Assembly (NCBI GenBank): GCA_024138025.1
Contig: JAMXBD010002761.1
Coordinates: 101,473 to 165,472 of the forward strand
Direction: 5' to 3'
Source: Combretum micranthum
Taxonomy: Eukaryota; Streptophyta; Magnoliopsida; Myrtales; Combretaceae
DNA: 64,000 nt
Positions 56,901 through 62,743 of this stretch are shown here, one piece after another (positions within the stretch are counted from its first letter, which is position 1; every line of letters begins with the position of its first letter). A model generated the notes under the pieces. That model searched no databases, was not told where the DNA came from, and saw only the letters and a program-made list of their open reading frames with translations. Made by a program: the position numbers and the translations under genes.

Positions 56901-58614
56901 AAGATATATGACAGCTTTTTAACATAAATTCCTTTCATAACAGTAATGAGGATTTTTTACCCATTATCATTTAAATTATTCGTTACCCTACTCCTTCAGC
57001 TATCATTGCTGTTGTAACTGTCGCTATTTTGTTCATACGAGTGCTTGAAATTCTACTCCTCTATATCTTCCATTTACTTTACAACTATATACATCACCAC
57101 ATTCAAGGGGAGATTAGTCTCAGTTTCTTTCGAGCTAACTTATTGTTATCACAAACAGTGAAACTATTCTTGTAATTATGTCATGGAAGTTCTTATTCAG
57201 ATAATTTCACATGGAGTTAACGTCATGGCTTGTACCTGAATTTTAACAAAATATACAACTAGATAATGGGTCTGTTTGGATTGTCTATTTTTCATCTGTA
57301 TTTATATCTTTTTTAAAATGATATGTGTAATATATCCGATTTGCATCTAAATTTTATCTATATTTGTTTTATTTGATCTTTTGATGAGAACTGTCAAAAT
57401 TTTTTTTTCTATATCTATTTCTTGATAAATAATTTGTTAGCAAAAAGTTTGAAAAACTGTCTGTATCTGCCGAAAAAAAGCCAAAACAAACAGACCCAAT
57501 TTTCGTGCATACCAATGGTACCTCCATTAAAATTTTTTTAAATACTAAATTGATCAATTTCAATACTTTTTAGGCATTATATTGATCAATTTCAAATTTC
57601 AAGTACTAAATTGATCAATTTTGAAGTTCAGATACTTAATTGCATATTTTGCCAAAGTTCAAGTACCATTAATAATATTGTCCTTTCACGTGTACTGGCC
57701 ACCAAATATAGCCTGTATAGTACTTATCATGACCTACGCAGTCCCTAGATAAAGTCACATTAGACTCCAATCCTGTACTTAATATGGAAAGGATCCAATG
57801 TCACCTCCTTGTGGTGCTTTCATTTACTTAGACCCAAACCAATGCAGGAATTAGATTGTCTTCTTCTCAGATTCTTATCATATAAATTTTTTTGCCAGAC
57901 CTGCACTTCTCATGGTTCACATCCAATCTTCAATTTCAAACTCATTCACAGTTAAGCAACCTATATTATGAATTCCTAAAGAAGCTAAAATCCAAATCCT
58001 ATGGTTAGTTAGAGAAAATATTAAAATTTAACATTGTGTTTGGTCTACTATAGAATATCACTCTGCCTTTATTACAATTATTTGATATAAAAAATTAGTC
58101 AAAGAATATCTATCCCATGCGATTTTTTTAATTAAATAAGAATCACTATTCTCCCCTTTATTAGAAGAGTTGTTATTCCTCACATAATACAACTTTTTTA
58201 TTTGTATTTTCCAAATTCCATGATCATAAAACAAATATAGCACCAAAGGAATTACTATTCCATTCCAATTTTATTTTATTCCGCGAACCAAAAAATCGTG
58301 AGCAAGGCAGTAACCAGATAACTGAAAATAGTGTGGAAGAAGAATCTAGAACCTCGTGAGCGGAATGAGTGATGAAAAACACGCTGTATTGCTTCAAATC
58401 ACTAGCAAAAGCCGCAGCAAGTGCCTGCAAATGAAATTCAATGTGTGTGTGTGTGTGTATATAAAATTAAAAAATAAAAACCCTAAAAAGAATAAAAATG
58501 GAACTAACTTACGGCAATAGGATAAACATCGCCTTGGGTACCAAAGGCCATGAATACAGCAATTGGAGCTCTTGTCTTCCTACCATGATCGTGATCGCTA
58601 CCGGCGCCAGACAT
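32900..58614 (-). CDS. GT28/UGT80-like UDP-glycosyltransferase, 15 exons, frameshift in exon 14
   Basis: Moves a sugar from a UDP-sugar to an acceptor, by family likeness a sterol or lipid; the substrate is inferred. Exons: 58513-58614, 58353-58424, 56012-56105, 55709-55842, 55400-55470, 54707-54788, 53406-53507, 53193-53248, 47710-47744, 47055-47271, 40923-41135, 34270-34329, 34127-34166, 33622-33842, 32900-32953. Total 1553 nt, with all junctions in phase up to exon 14. Residues 21-36 read VFMAFGTQGDVYPIAA (GT28 N-terminal loop), then ITHSAH (53-58). VRVCGFWF is in exon 10. HHGGSGST (409-416) is the nucleotide-sugar binding signature, then CPFMMDQFYWAERM. No signal peptide or membrane segment is seen. 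Exon 14 has 221 nt where 222 keep frame: the reading stops at 33687-33689 after about 477 residues instead of 517. Donors of exons 10 and 12 are GC. Confidence 0.9.
33622..33842 (-). CDS. glycosyltransferase exon 14, with -1 frameshift
   Basis: Acceptor TTGCAAG, donor GTAAGA. VICPFMMDQFYWAERMFWLG and VAPEPLQRCHLFPDNSDDE, then one base is missing near 33712. In frame it stops at 33687-33689. One base over, the conserved tail AANVLSGALSHVL and VKARAYEISSKIS is intact to the donor. So the loss is recent, or is a sequencing error. Confidence 0.85.
34127..34166 (-). CDS. glycosyltransferase exon 13
   Basis: 40 nt; acceptor TGGATCAG, donor GTTATT. SGSTAAALYAGTPQ, the helix after HHGG. Phase 0 at the end. 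Confidence 0.87.
34270..34329 (-). CDS. glycosyltransferase exon 12 (GC donor)
   Basis: 60 nt; acceptor CAAACCAG. IPYRWLFQKCSAALHHGG. The donor AAG/GCAAGT is a second GC-AG intron in this gene. Phase leads to S-G-S-T in exon 13, completing the sugar-nucleotide signature. Confidence 0.87.
34483..34487. repeat. target-site duplication AGAAA of copia B
   Basis: AGAAA directly before the left LTR, repeated at 39373-39377 directly after the right LTR. Confidence 0.9.
34488..34629 (+). repeat. copia B 5' LTR
   Basis: A very short LTR of 142 bp, TGTAGAGTTG to TTTTTCACA. It contains a TATATAAATA promoter-like word (34554-34563) and internal GGTAGAGTTGGTAG repeats. Confidence 0.93.
34630..34641 (+). 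other. copia B primer-binding site
   Basis: TGGTATCAGAGC, complementary to initiator-Met tRNA, immediately after the LTR. Confidence 0.93.
34837..35004 (+). repeat. CTGTTCA repeat array in the copia B leader
   Basis: About 12 copies of CTGTTCA(C/T) with 8-9 variable GC-rich bases between them, giving a ragged period near 14-16. The array is in the untranslated leader, ahead of the gag ATG at 35053. The same ACTGTTC word repeats in the copia C leader. Confidence 0.85.
35053..36939 (+). CDS. copia B gag-protease-integrase, frameshifted at the end
   Basis: ATG at 35053 (MAADSSPL). The upstream in-frame codons to 34873 are leader and repeat. Gag has LLGNSNYISWSKAV, then a knuckle CTYCHRWGHTREKC. 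The protease has WVIDSGASEHISG. Integrase has HNRLGHPS, CESCQLGKQ, HSDIWGPS, FIDDYSRCTW and LRSDNAPEYF. A base lost near 36908 sends the frame to an early stop at 36939. The next domain words (QQNGVAERKNRHL) continue in another frame. Confidence 0.94.
   Translation: MAADSSPLKTTPFSSVLSPSPAIATEKLLGNSNYISWSKAVNLWCIGQGLQDHLTTILDDVTKDPKKDNDQWIRVDALLLSLLWQSIDPSLHPIYSHYSTCYDVWTQAKRLYTNDIQRLYSVISNLLNLRQTGMSITDFLGRWASLKAEYNSLLPPGQSLQDDLAQRDKFFMVCILATLGPDLTSIRDQILASPTIPSMDEVFSRLLRTSSIPNAPLPGFSSPDNSALVSQSTSQNHMTNREGPGEDRGSVKGTRPRCTYCHRWGHTREKCFKLHGRPPRANIIQTNPASSTAQHPESLLLTGADLENYLQYQASQQSSSSPASFAHTGNSVACLTQSSTLGPWVIDSGASEHISGNPHLFSHFLKSTPLSSVTVANGSHAVPEAVGSAQPLPSVPLKHVLYIPHCPFNLISVSKVTRALNCSIKFDPHSVVFQDLSTGQTIGTGCESQGLYYLTNPSASHLACSATVSPTLLHNRLGHPSLSKFQKMVPHFSQLSSLDCESCQLGKQSRTSFPKRVNNRATSPFAVVHSDIWGPSRVVSVLGHQYFVTFIDDYSRCTWLYLMKSRSEIFSIFESFCAELKTQFNASIQILRSDNAPEYFSAQFTEFLSSHGILHQSSCLHTSTEWSC
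36906..37245 (+). CDS. copia B integrase C-terminal segment
   Basis: It reads YTPQQNGVAERKNRHL, FWADAVLTACYLINRMP, RVFGCTCFVHN and SIKAVFLGYSKHQK, the end of the integrase core and its C-terminal part. A second lost base near 37236 ends this frame. Confidence 0.9.
37276..39222 (+). CDS. copia B reverse transcriptase and RNase H
   Basis: An uninterrupted 648 codons. RT: GCRWVYSIKVGPDGKVDRLK, QLDIKNAFLHGELQEEIYME, SLYGLKQSPRAWF and the catalytic YVDDIVITG. RNase H: YSDADWAGSPSDRRST, SSAEAEYRAMA, CDNQAALHIA and HIEIDCHFIRE. Stop at 39220-39222, just before the polypurine tract. In the intact element this would be the end of one polyprotein. Confidence 0.96.
   Translation: MSPDVTFFESSSFYSISSSETPLSEVLPIPSQLVLPESIPVVSESIPSPPPFQVYHRRSRRSPTSDIPPVSEAPVDSSSIPTSPPTEDLPDNDLPLAIRKGNRTTRNPHPLYNCLSYHRLSPSYCTVVSSLSSISVPKNVSEALSDPGWTQAMVDEMTALHANGTWDLVPLPPGKSLVGCRWVYSIKVGPDGKVDRLKARLVAKGYTQVYGLDYGDTFSPVAKMSSVRLFISIAAMRHWPLYQLDIKNAFLHGELQEEIYMEQPPGFVAQGESNLVCKLRRSLYGLKQSPRAWFSRFSTVVMEFGMIRSTSDHSVFYKHTSEGKCIYLIVYVDDIVITGNDQHGITQLKAHLFKHFQTKDLGLLRYFLGIEVAQSSSGIVLSQRKYVLDILEETGMLNCKPVDSPMDPNVKLSPGQGEPFEDPGRYRRLVGRLNYLTITRPDICFAVSVVSQFLQSPCTSHWNAVIRILRYMKNAPGKGLLYEDHGHSKVVGYSDADWAGSPSDRRSTSGYCILVGGNLVSWKSKKQDVVARSSAEAEYRAMALATCELIWLKQLLEELKFCETSQMELICDNQAALHIASNPVFHERTKHIEIDCHFIREKILSGCIFTSHVNSNNQFADILTKSLRGSRIEYICNKLGAYDLYAPA
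39230..39372 (+). repeat. copia B 3' LTR
   Basis: 143 bp, the same as the 5' LTR except for one extra T at about 39260. Confidence 0.93.
39468..39728 (-). rRNA. organellar large-subunit rRNA fragment (probably mitochondrial 26S)
   Basis: On the minus strand it has, in order, CTTCCAGGAAAA, CCCCAAACCGACACAGG, GCGCTTGAGAGAACC, GAAGGAACTCGGCAAAATG, CCGTAACTTCGGGAGAAGG and GACTGTTTATTAAAAACACA. These are conserved words of bacterial-type LSU rRNA (around positions 1550-1800 in E. coli numbering). The short variable loop and the CATGTCGAAGG variant fit plant mitochondrial 26S better than plastid 23S. It is an inserted organelle DNA fragment, not a working rRNA gene, and lies in intron 11 next to copia B. 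Confidence 0.82.
39729..40922. other. intron 11 remainder, no gene
   Basis: Begins with clustered AGTCGCGACT palindromes (39744-39790). A CATGTTTGTTTATAG start at about 40125 resembles a MITE end. The frames at 40131-40524 are CAC/ATC-rich low complexity. Confidence 0.5.
40923..41135 (-). CDS. glycosyltransferase exon 11
   Basis: 213 nt; acceptor GTATGCAG, donor GTATGT. MGFLRNPAAFLLVLQAV, YRFILLTASYEPL and LFSGRLFCFSG. Intron 11 (6.6 kb) holds copia B and an organellar rRNA fragment. Confidence 0.88.
41588..41812 (-). repeat. copia C 3' LTR (left)
   Basis: Ends TATATCAACA. The expected terminal TG reads AG. It contains three 38-bp tandem units (41658-41771), each ending CCTACCATACTATTAATT. 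Confidence 0.92.
41820..42284 (-). CDS. copia C RNase H segment
   Basis: It reads NVVARSSAEAEYRAMAQG, LYCDNKAAINIAQNP, HIEIDRHFIKEKL and LADVFTKGL, and stops just before the polypurine tract. It is in a different frame from RT upstream; the join lies near 42240-42280. Confidence 0.93.
   Translation of the reverse strand: MQIGLDLQVIEDPHTGYCTFVGGNLVTWRSKKQNVVARSSAEAEYRAMAQGVCELLWVQKILEELSLSSKDTLSLYCDNKAAINIAQNPVQHDRTKHIEIDRHFIKEKLNNGALNLHHVTSDKQLADVFTKGLCHRTYHTLVCKLGMCDIYAPT
42160..42987 (-). CDS. copia C reverse transcriptase
   Basis: It reads KKALYGLKQSPRAWFDRF, VYVDDIVLTGDDEKE (catalytic YVDD), LGIEVARSKKGIFISQRKY and FTDADWAGSPSDRRST. It then loses frame at the start of RNase H. The N-terminal part of RT is in the frame at 43699-43097. 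Confidence 0.94.
   Translation of the reverse strand: MYMEIPPGFDTETTHGKVCRLKKALYGLKQSPRAWFDRFSKAMTSFGYQQSNADHTLFIKHNKGKITILIVYVDDIVLTGDDEKEIARLKKLLAQEFEIKDLGKLQYFLGIEVARSKKGIFISQRKYILDLLEETGMLGCKPAESPIENNHKLQVGIGDAVDLGRYQRLVGRLIYLSHTRPDIAYAVSLVSQFMHDPRESHMQAVFRILRYLKSAPGKGLLFAKHGHLQIECFTDADWAGSPSDRRSTHWLLYFCRRKSSNMEEQETKCSCSIKC
43097..43699 (-). CDS. copia C RT N-terminal segment and linker
   Basis: A Ser/Asp-rich linker, then WKEALNDPKWKGAMIEEMKA, KKLVGCKWVFTVKHKADGS and ARLVAKGFTQTYGVDY. It ends in a frameshift about 40 codons before the RT catalytic part. Confidence 0.9.
   Translation of the reverse strand: MIPSTVTLIDLTPRTSDDQKETIIQGEKIGRLDKPDLKRYSRRNKDTTEEVIVQPTLRCQESSSSGELFFDDLDKPISQRKGVRACTKHPISNFVSYDSLSPTYRGFALSISSVSIPQDWKEALNDPKWKGAMIEEMKALTKNETWELVTSPPGKKLVGCKWVFTVKHKADGSIDRFKARLVAKGFTQTYGVDYRKLLLQ
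43696..45651 (-). CDS. copia C gag C-terminus, protease and integrase
   Basis: In 651 codons: KQGEMTISQYFSELNGLW (gag), knuckle CDYCGRPRHTKETC, protease HWIIDSGANRHMTGS, integrase WHRRLGHPS, CDPCEYAKHS, HSDVWGPT, LRTDNGTEYMN and AQNGVAERKNRHLLE. FIDCCTRM has Cys where most copias have Asp (FIDD). It overlaps the downstream linker frame by four bases. Confidence 0.94.
   Translation of the reverse strand: MKQGEMTISQYFSELNGLWQELDYYQDFQADCTEDAVKFQKLLAKERVYDFLAGLNNEFDQIRVHVLGKTPFPSLEEAYSYVQQEESRRNTMLYIPQVEKSGLVAASDSSEQLKTQSSNKDHLRCDYCGRPRHTKETCWKLHGRPTRGRGGKRVNSTRANLSETITTPEMTPSDFFSPDEIQYLKRLMSHKESSSGAKSNFVQSGNAFSATLDTNHWIIDSGANRHMTGSSKNLLEYSPCLNKDNVRIADGSFTPVSGTGSVFCTPHIKLSSVLHVPQFPVNLLSVSTLTKNLNCKIEFFPDHCVFQDLQTGKRIGSGRLHDGLYMLDESQGSSLQQVFYGENKDVNQEILQWHRRLGHPSFFVLSKLFPSLFSKTQFDSLVCDPCEYAKHSRNSYPLINNKSQFPFMTIHSDVWGPTQTTSLSGNRWFVTFIDCCTRMTWVYLLKAKSDVFSCFQSFHKMVCTQFDAKIKILRTDNGTEYMNERFDSYLRSHGIIHQTSCPYTSAQNGVAERKNRHLLEVARSLMFTMNLPKPYWGNAILVAAYLINRMPLRVLNYKSPLEILTGHNTYTVPPKVFGCVCFVHTKDAGKLDPRALKCVFIGYSPTQKGYRCYHPPSRKYFVSMDVTFRETEPYYNPTPSSLQGRIMQRKR
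45652..46022 (-). CDS. copia C gag N-terminus
   Basis: ATG at 46022 (MESDKKIVAIS), then IKLDGNNYLAWSRSCLLFI and WLINSMQPQI, typical copia gag. One base is lost near 45655, so it reads into a stop instead of the next frame. The ATG is chosen over upstream in-frame codons because those are GC-rich leader. Confidence 0.9.
46050..46330 (-). other. copia C GC-rich leader
   Basis: An island of GC- and CpG-rich DNA (CACGCGCC/GGCGCGTG repeats) in an AT-rich window. It includes ACTGTTC words at 46085-46108, as in the copia B leader. No credible frame of its own. Confidence 0.7.
46474..46485 (-). other. copia C primer-binding site
   Basis: Minus strand TGGTATCAGAGC, touching the 5' LTR. Confidence 0.92.
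46486..46710 (-). repeat. copia C 5' LTR (right)
   Basis: TGTTGAAATT to TATATCAACA, with the same three 38-bp units at 46556-46669. Confidence 0.93.
47055..47271 (-). CDS. glycosyltransferase exon 10 (GC donor)
   Basis: 217 nt. YWPANVRVCGFWFPP, WQFSCQKCSE, then LIFIGFSSIG. The donor is CAG/GCAAGT, a GC-AG intron. Only this junction joins in phase to exon 11 (GSMGFL). Intron 10 (5.9 kb) holds copia C. Confidence 0.88.
47710..47744 (-). CDS. glycosyltransferase exon 9 (35-nt microexon)
   Basis: Acceptor ATTCCAACAG, donor GTACTG. It encodes YGFSGDIVECP between two partial codons, and its phases fit exons 8 and 10 exactly. Its small size means gene predictors could easily miss it. Confidence 0.85.
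49029..49470. repeat. tandem duplication, ~235-bp unit (intron 8)
   Basis: GTAACCCATTACATATTA starts both units (49029 and 49264), and both end CATATTCTCAAAGAGA. Unit 1 carries an extra T-run of about 17 at 49147-49163. Confidence 0.88.
49736..50098. repeat. tandem duplication, 181-bp unit (intron 8)
   Basis: TTAGTTTATTTAAAGTAGAC starts each unit. Shared text includes GGCAATTGGACTAGCAGCTG. Few differences, so more recent than the 235-bp pair. Confidence 0.9.
50652..50867. mobile_element. diverged MITE of the GGGTCTGTTTGG family, copy 3
   Basis: AGGGTCTATTTATATTATC at the start, internal TATCTATATC and ATCTATTTGATCTG words, and a GATGAAACAAACATAGCC end resemble copies 1 and 2, with many changes. 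Confidence 0.45.
51267..51375 (-). mobile_element. LTR retrotransposon remnant: primer site and LTR start
   Basis: GCTCCGATACCA (51267-51278) is the complement of TGGTATCGGAGC, one base from the initiator-Met primer site. TGTGAAGAAATG follows at once, as an LTR start would. No second LTR or pol was found, so this is a remnant in intron 8. Confidence 0.4.
52571..52815. repeat. diverged tandem duplication, ~135-bp unit (intron 8)
   Basis: AATAACA...GAACATAGT and CTCTAACAA..ATTTATTAA blocks occur twice with many substitutions. Confidence 0.65.
53193..53248 (-). CDS. glycosyltransferase exon 8
   Basis: 56 nt; acceptor TGAAGCAG, donor GTAAGT. DPVTGLPMWHERAASPLV. Two bases over at the end. Intron 8 that follows is about 5.4 kb. 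Confidence 0.88.
53406..53507 (-). CDS. glycosyltransferase exon 7
   Basis: 102 nt, 34 codons; acceptor TTATGTAG, donor GTTAGT. VGWKDVLHWMWPLFSESWG and NNVLNLSSIPYT. Confidence 0.88.
54707..54788 (-). CDS. glycosyltransferase exon 6
   Basis: 82 nt; acceptor TGCAACAG, donor GTAGCT. APSSFEHRFMKELPLLYDYL. Phase 0 at the end. Confidence 0.88.
55400..55470 (-). CDS. glycosyltransferase exon 5
   Basis: 71 nt; acceptor ATCACTCAG, donor GTAAAT. EGWSFAELFQIHCVVAAPY. Ends with two bases over. Confidence 0.88.
55709..55842 (-). CDS. glycosyltransferase exon 4
   Basis: 134 nt; acceptor GGAGCAG, donor GTATGT. Reads NMHRQDCLSEIERIFG and DFIVINLFAL, ending in phase 0. Confidence 0.88.
56012..56105 (-). 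CDS. glycosyltransferase exon 3
   Basis: 94 nt. RKHVVYRPISSPPVLSPF is typical of this subfamily. Acceptor GTGGCAG; the donor leaves one base over (phase 1). Confidence 0.87.
57268..57497. mobile_element. MITE of the GGGTCTGTTTGG family, copy 2 (intron 2)
   Basis: Starts GGGTCTGTTTGG and ends with CAAACAGACCC. Three-base flanks AAT on both sides (57265-57267 and 57498-57500) look like a target duplication. Inverted relative to the copy at 7860. A 3-bp TSD with these tips suggests PIF/Harbinger, though TTA/TAA is more usual. Confidence 0.75.
57540..57670. repeat. short tandem repeats of ATTGATCAATTT (intron 2)
   Basis: AAATTGATCAATTT-like words occur three times within 80 bp, immediately after the MITE. 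The palindromic TTGATCAA is the shared core. Confidence 0.6.
58036..58290. mobile_element. MITE-like segment (intron 2)
   Basis: Begins TGTGTTTGGTCTAC and ends TTCCGCGAACCAAA, with ATTCCATTCC near the right end, a pattern common to Tourist-like MITEs. The ends are only partly complementary and no TSD was found. Close to exon 2. Confidence 0.3.
58353..58424 (-). CDS. glycosyltransferase exon 2
   Basis: 24 codons from a TTTGCAG acceptor to a GTTCTAG donor. ALAAAFASDLKQY then FFITHSAHE continues the Rossmann fold. Phase 0 at both ends. Confidence 0.88.
58443..58461. repeat. (TG)n microsatellite in intron 1
   Basis: TGTGTGTGTGTGTGTG between exon 2 and exon 1 of the glycosyltransferase gene. Confidence 0.9.
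58513..58614 (-). CDS. glycosyltransferase exon 1
   Basis: ATG at 58614, 34 codons, donor GTAAGT. His/Asp-rich start, then PIAVFMAFGTQGDVYPIA, the GT28 glycine loop. ATG choice is supported by the conserved loop starting about 18 residues later, as expected for a cytosolic form. Confidence 0.9.
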
Positions 58615-60500
58615 TGATGATGCTCATGCAGAGTGACACGAGCACTATTTGTGAAAATAGAGCAGCTCTTTCCAAATGTCTAACGTATAAAATAAATAAA
58701 TAGATAGAGAGATAAATAATTTAGCAAATATGAATGATATAAGTAAATCATATTGTCGTATGTAGATTGATAGTTTTTAACCTGGATAAGGAAAAAAATA
58801 ATAACTTTCTCAAAAAAAAAAAAAAAATCACAGGCTCTCTGTTGAATCTCCCAATGACACTACATATAGCCTTTAAAAATCTAAATATCCATAAAAGATA
58901 ACGTTTTTAAATTATCAAGTATTTAATGTGCTCCAATAACTCTTTCTTGCTATATTAGTTCCAATATTTAAACTATTGCGCCCTAAAGACTCGTTGCACC
59001 TCAAATTTGCCCCAAACAAGTCTTTATTCGATCGAGCCTTAAAATCAAATTATCGCACCCTCAGCTTTAACACATCGAGCCCTCAATGTGATCCTCGATC
59101 AAAGCTATGCATTTTTAAGCTTTGTTAAGTCTCAATCTTAAACTTGTTGCACCTTGACCAATAGACTTGTAGAGCCCTCAACCAACACCTCGATCAAGGC
59201 TATGCATTTCTTGAACTTGTCGAGCTTTGGTCTTAACTTTGTTGTGCCTTGATTAATTGACTTGTTGACTCCTTGACATAACCTTCGACTAATGTCTCTG
59301 TATTTTTAGCTTATCAAGCTTTGGTCTTGAGTTTGTTACGCCTTAGTGAGTGAAGCAATCTAGCTCTCAACTTATCCCTCAAACAGGGCTGTTTCTACAA
59401 AAATTTCACACAGACACGCAACACACACACATATACACATATTTGACTAATTAAGTGTAATTTACAATAGTTAAAAAGTTAACTATGTATTAGATTGTCT
59501 CATTAAAATCCACATTGAATATACGGGTTCAACAATAATAAATTTATTTATTGTTAATCTTAATTTGTTAAGAATAATACAAAAATATAATTTGTTAAAA
59601 ATAATAATAATTCCTAATTGGACTAGGAATTCTTATGTTAATAAATTAATTTATTATTAAGTTATCCTTAAGAAGGTTAGGGGCACTAATGTTATTATTC
59701 ATATTGATATTAGTATAAATAAGACATAAGAGGTTTTTTTTTAAGGTTAACGGCATGAGTTGTTGACATTAGACTAACAGAGAAAATCTGTGGACCCTAA
59801 AAGAGAGAAATACGAGAGTCGTGAGTAATTTTTCCAATCAGATCTAGAAGTGTTCTAGATAATATTAGCACGTAAAGGATTCTTTTGAAGGCATACTCAT
59901 TCATGTAGATACCATGAGAGAGTTGTGATATTGCAATACCTTCAGATCTAACAAGATTGAGAATCGAAAAGGTATAATCCTATAGTTTGTAGAAGGTGAT
60001 TAAACGTAGTGGCAATGTATCAAGTTTCCATGGAGTTCTATCATCATGTTACAATAATTAACAAAATATAATCCTTAGAGAGATGGCATTGGATTCATCA
60101 TGTTGCTTGTAAATGCAATAGCCCTAAAATGGCTCTAACATAAACAAAAAAAAAAACTCCAAGAATAGCAACAATGAGACATTAAACTTATAATGGTTTT
60201 TGGTTGGTTATTAGTCCTACATGGAAGACGTCTTGAGAATGGACTTTTTATAAGATAAATTTAGAGCAACCCATGATTGAAGAAAAAGAGTCTATGGCAA
60301 AACTTTGGGCTTGCATTGTTGGTTTGGGCGGGCTTGGGCTTACATATGATTTTAAAACTATTTTAAAAAGTAAAATAATATTAATTATAATGAAATAAAA
60401 TAAATTATAATGAAAAGTAAATAAAAATAAGTAAGTTGCCATGTCAGAATAAAAATATAAATAAAAAATGATAGGATGCCACGTCAAATAACATGTGTCC
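58615..60500. other. upstream region; LTR-like repeats at 58940-59534
   Basis: Upstream DNA of the glycosyltransferase gene. No clear TATA or initiator. From 59094, units of about 95 bp containing CTCGATCAA(A/G)GCTATGCATTT and a TTGTTGCACCTTGA-like phrase repeat about three times. The block ends GGGTTCAACA at 59534, like an LTR 3' end and like the segment ending at 21004. The start of any LTR was not found. Confidence 0.4.
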
Positions 60501-62639
60501 CATCATGACTAGTCTGTACATCCATGTCAACTAATGGTGTTAACTCCATTAGCTGAGGTATCAAAAATAGCCTTAAAAAGTTCAATGAAGTACTAAAATT
60601 AAACTTTTGGAAGTTAAAGTACTTGATTGAATTTTGGGTAAAGCTAAAGTACCAAATTCGACATTAACCCTATTTATTTTTTGTTTCGATTATATACAAC
60701 GTATAAAAGACAAGCTTTTCAATTCGTGAATTATGTTCTTGCAACATGAACTCATGATGTTCGAAATAGAAAAGATAACGTAACGAGGGATTGAATTCAT
60801 AAAGGTAGTTTAATATTTGCAAATCATTCTAAATTATCCATAATGGTGACTTGGATACGTAACAAGTGGTTTCGAGTTACAAATCCCATTTATAAACCAC
60901 CATCACATCACAATGAAACAACACAATTATCCGGAGTCACCATGTCCACAACAAATATCAAATTTCTTTAATAACCGTTGGTTACCAATTCCAATTACTT
61001 TGGTCTCTTTAACATGCAGTGACACATTCTTAAAAAATGCTTTTTAGATATCTCATTAAATTAATAACCCTTACTATACTAGATATTTGCATACCTTTCT
61101 AATAGAAACTTTACGTAGAATAGTCTTCTTAAGCACATAAACTTTTTAATAGCTTATTTATTAAAAGTTACTATGTTCATGACAAATTTATTTGTTTGTT
61201 TTCTATTATTATTGTTGAAATGTATCATTTTTATTTGGATATTAACTTTAAAGGAAATAGTCATCCCTTGTCGGTTTTCTTATCTTGAATGTTTAATCTA
61301 AAATTCAATAGCCATCTACCTTTTAGAGCTCAACCCTGGATTAGATTTAATTCTCTACAAAGCCACAAATTAGTAGAGTAAATTGAAAACTTTAGGGTAG
61401 TCAAAACAAGAAGAACATTACAATTAAGACAGACTTAGATTTTGGTTTGCATTTCAATGACTTCGATCAACTCTCCTAAGGATGTAGTAGCTCTAATTTG
61501 AGGATAAGGAAGAGGAGAGGGAACGAAGGATAGACATTGAAACACATGGTGTCTCACAACATTTATTCTCCAACAATTATGCTAATAAATAATGGGATGA
61601 TGGAAAAACTCATGTTAGATAATTACTTTTGTTAAGGGCAAAGCCTATAGAGGTGCATGGGCTTTACTTAATAAGTTGTGATATGGGATTTTAAATAGTA
61701 ATGATTAAATAACCATAGTAATAATGATGATGATGAAATAAAAAGATCATGTCATATGTCATCTCATAATTGGTTTGTATGTCCATATCAACTAACAAAC
61801 ATAGTTAATTTGGATATTAAATTTAACATTTACTCATAGATAATTAAACTTTTCATGTTCATTTATGCTATTAAGATAACTCTCTTATGTTTGATAGATG
61901 ACATGAGTAACATAACAATGATGTGACACTTCCTATTAATAGAAAAGCAACATGTGTTGCCATTTATGAATAAATAATTTATCCTTTTATATTCATTTAT
62001 ACTACTGCTAACTTCAATATGTCTATTAGATAACATGACAATGATGGGGTACTTCTATAAGATAGAAAAGTAACACGTGAATTTTTTTTTATTTATCTTA
62101 TTAATACTACAACTATTATTCTACATTTTTGTGATTATTAGTGTCTTCACTATAATAAATTATATTATATTATTAGAACAAAGAAAAAAGTCCAATCCCA
62201 TAACTCATTTAACATATACACGGAAAGCCCGCATACACCTTACAAATACCAAATTTTAATTATGAGCTCTCCAATTACTTATCACATACAAGACTACTTG
62301 TTAGGTTAACAATTTAAGACAATACAAAGTACCTATGCGTACTTTCCACTCAAGCGCTTGGCCGTATTAAAGCACAATATTAATCAAGACGATATTACTC
62401 TAAAGAGTAGTCTTCATGGCATATAATTTGACAATGTTTTGGCATTGATTTGATGTTGGTTTGATTGTTTTTCCCCTTCTCTCATTCTAGTAATTGCTTT
62501 TCCGCTAGACCTTTGGTTAATGGCTTTTATGCACTTGACTGTAGATTTATTTAGTGATAGATGTTTTTCCAGTTCTTTTAAATGGTAAGTTGATTTTTTA
62601 TTTGCTTATGTGTAATGTCTTTTCTCTTTCAATATCAAG
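60501..62639. other. no gene seen
   Basis: AT-rich DNA without recognisable genes. A near-repeat of ATGACA...AGAAAAGCAACATGTG phrases occurs at about 61895-61960 and 62030-62080. Confidence 0.5.
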
Positions 62640-62743
62640 ATTGACTCTAGCAAACAAATTCTTAAAAAGTGGAAAATATCTCAATTTTACCGTCCAATTC
62701 ATTGGTCATGCATTGCAAATATTCATCAATGGGCAACTTGCAG
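62640..62743 (+). pseudogene. beta-galactosidase (GH35) exon fragment
   Basis: The run FLKSGKYLNFTVQF then GHALQIFINGQLA matches the plant cell-wall beta-galactosidase region that usually reads GHALHVFINGQL. An IDS word just upstream belongs to the same exon but is one base out of frame. No other exons of the gene are seen near, so it is a captured or left-over exon, not a gene. Confidence 0.7.
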
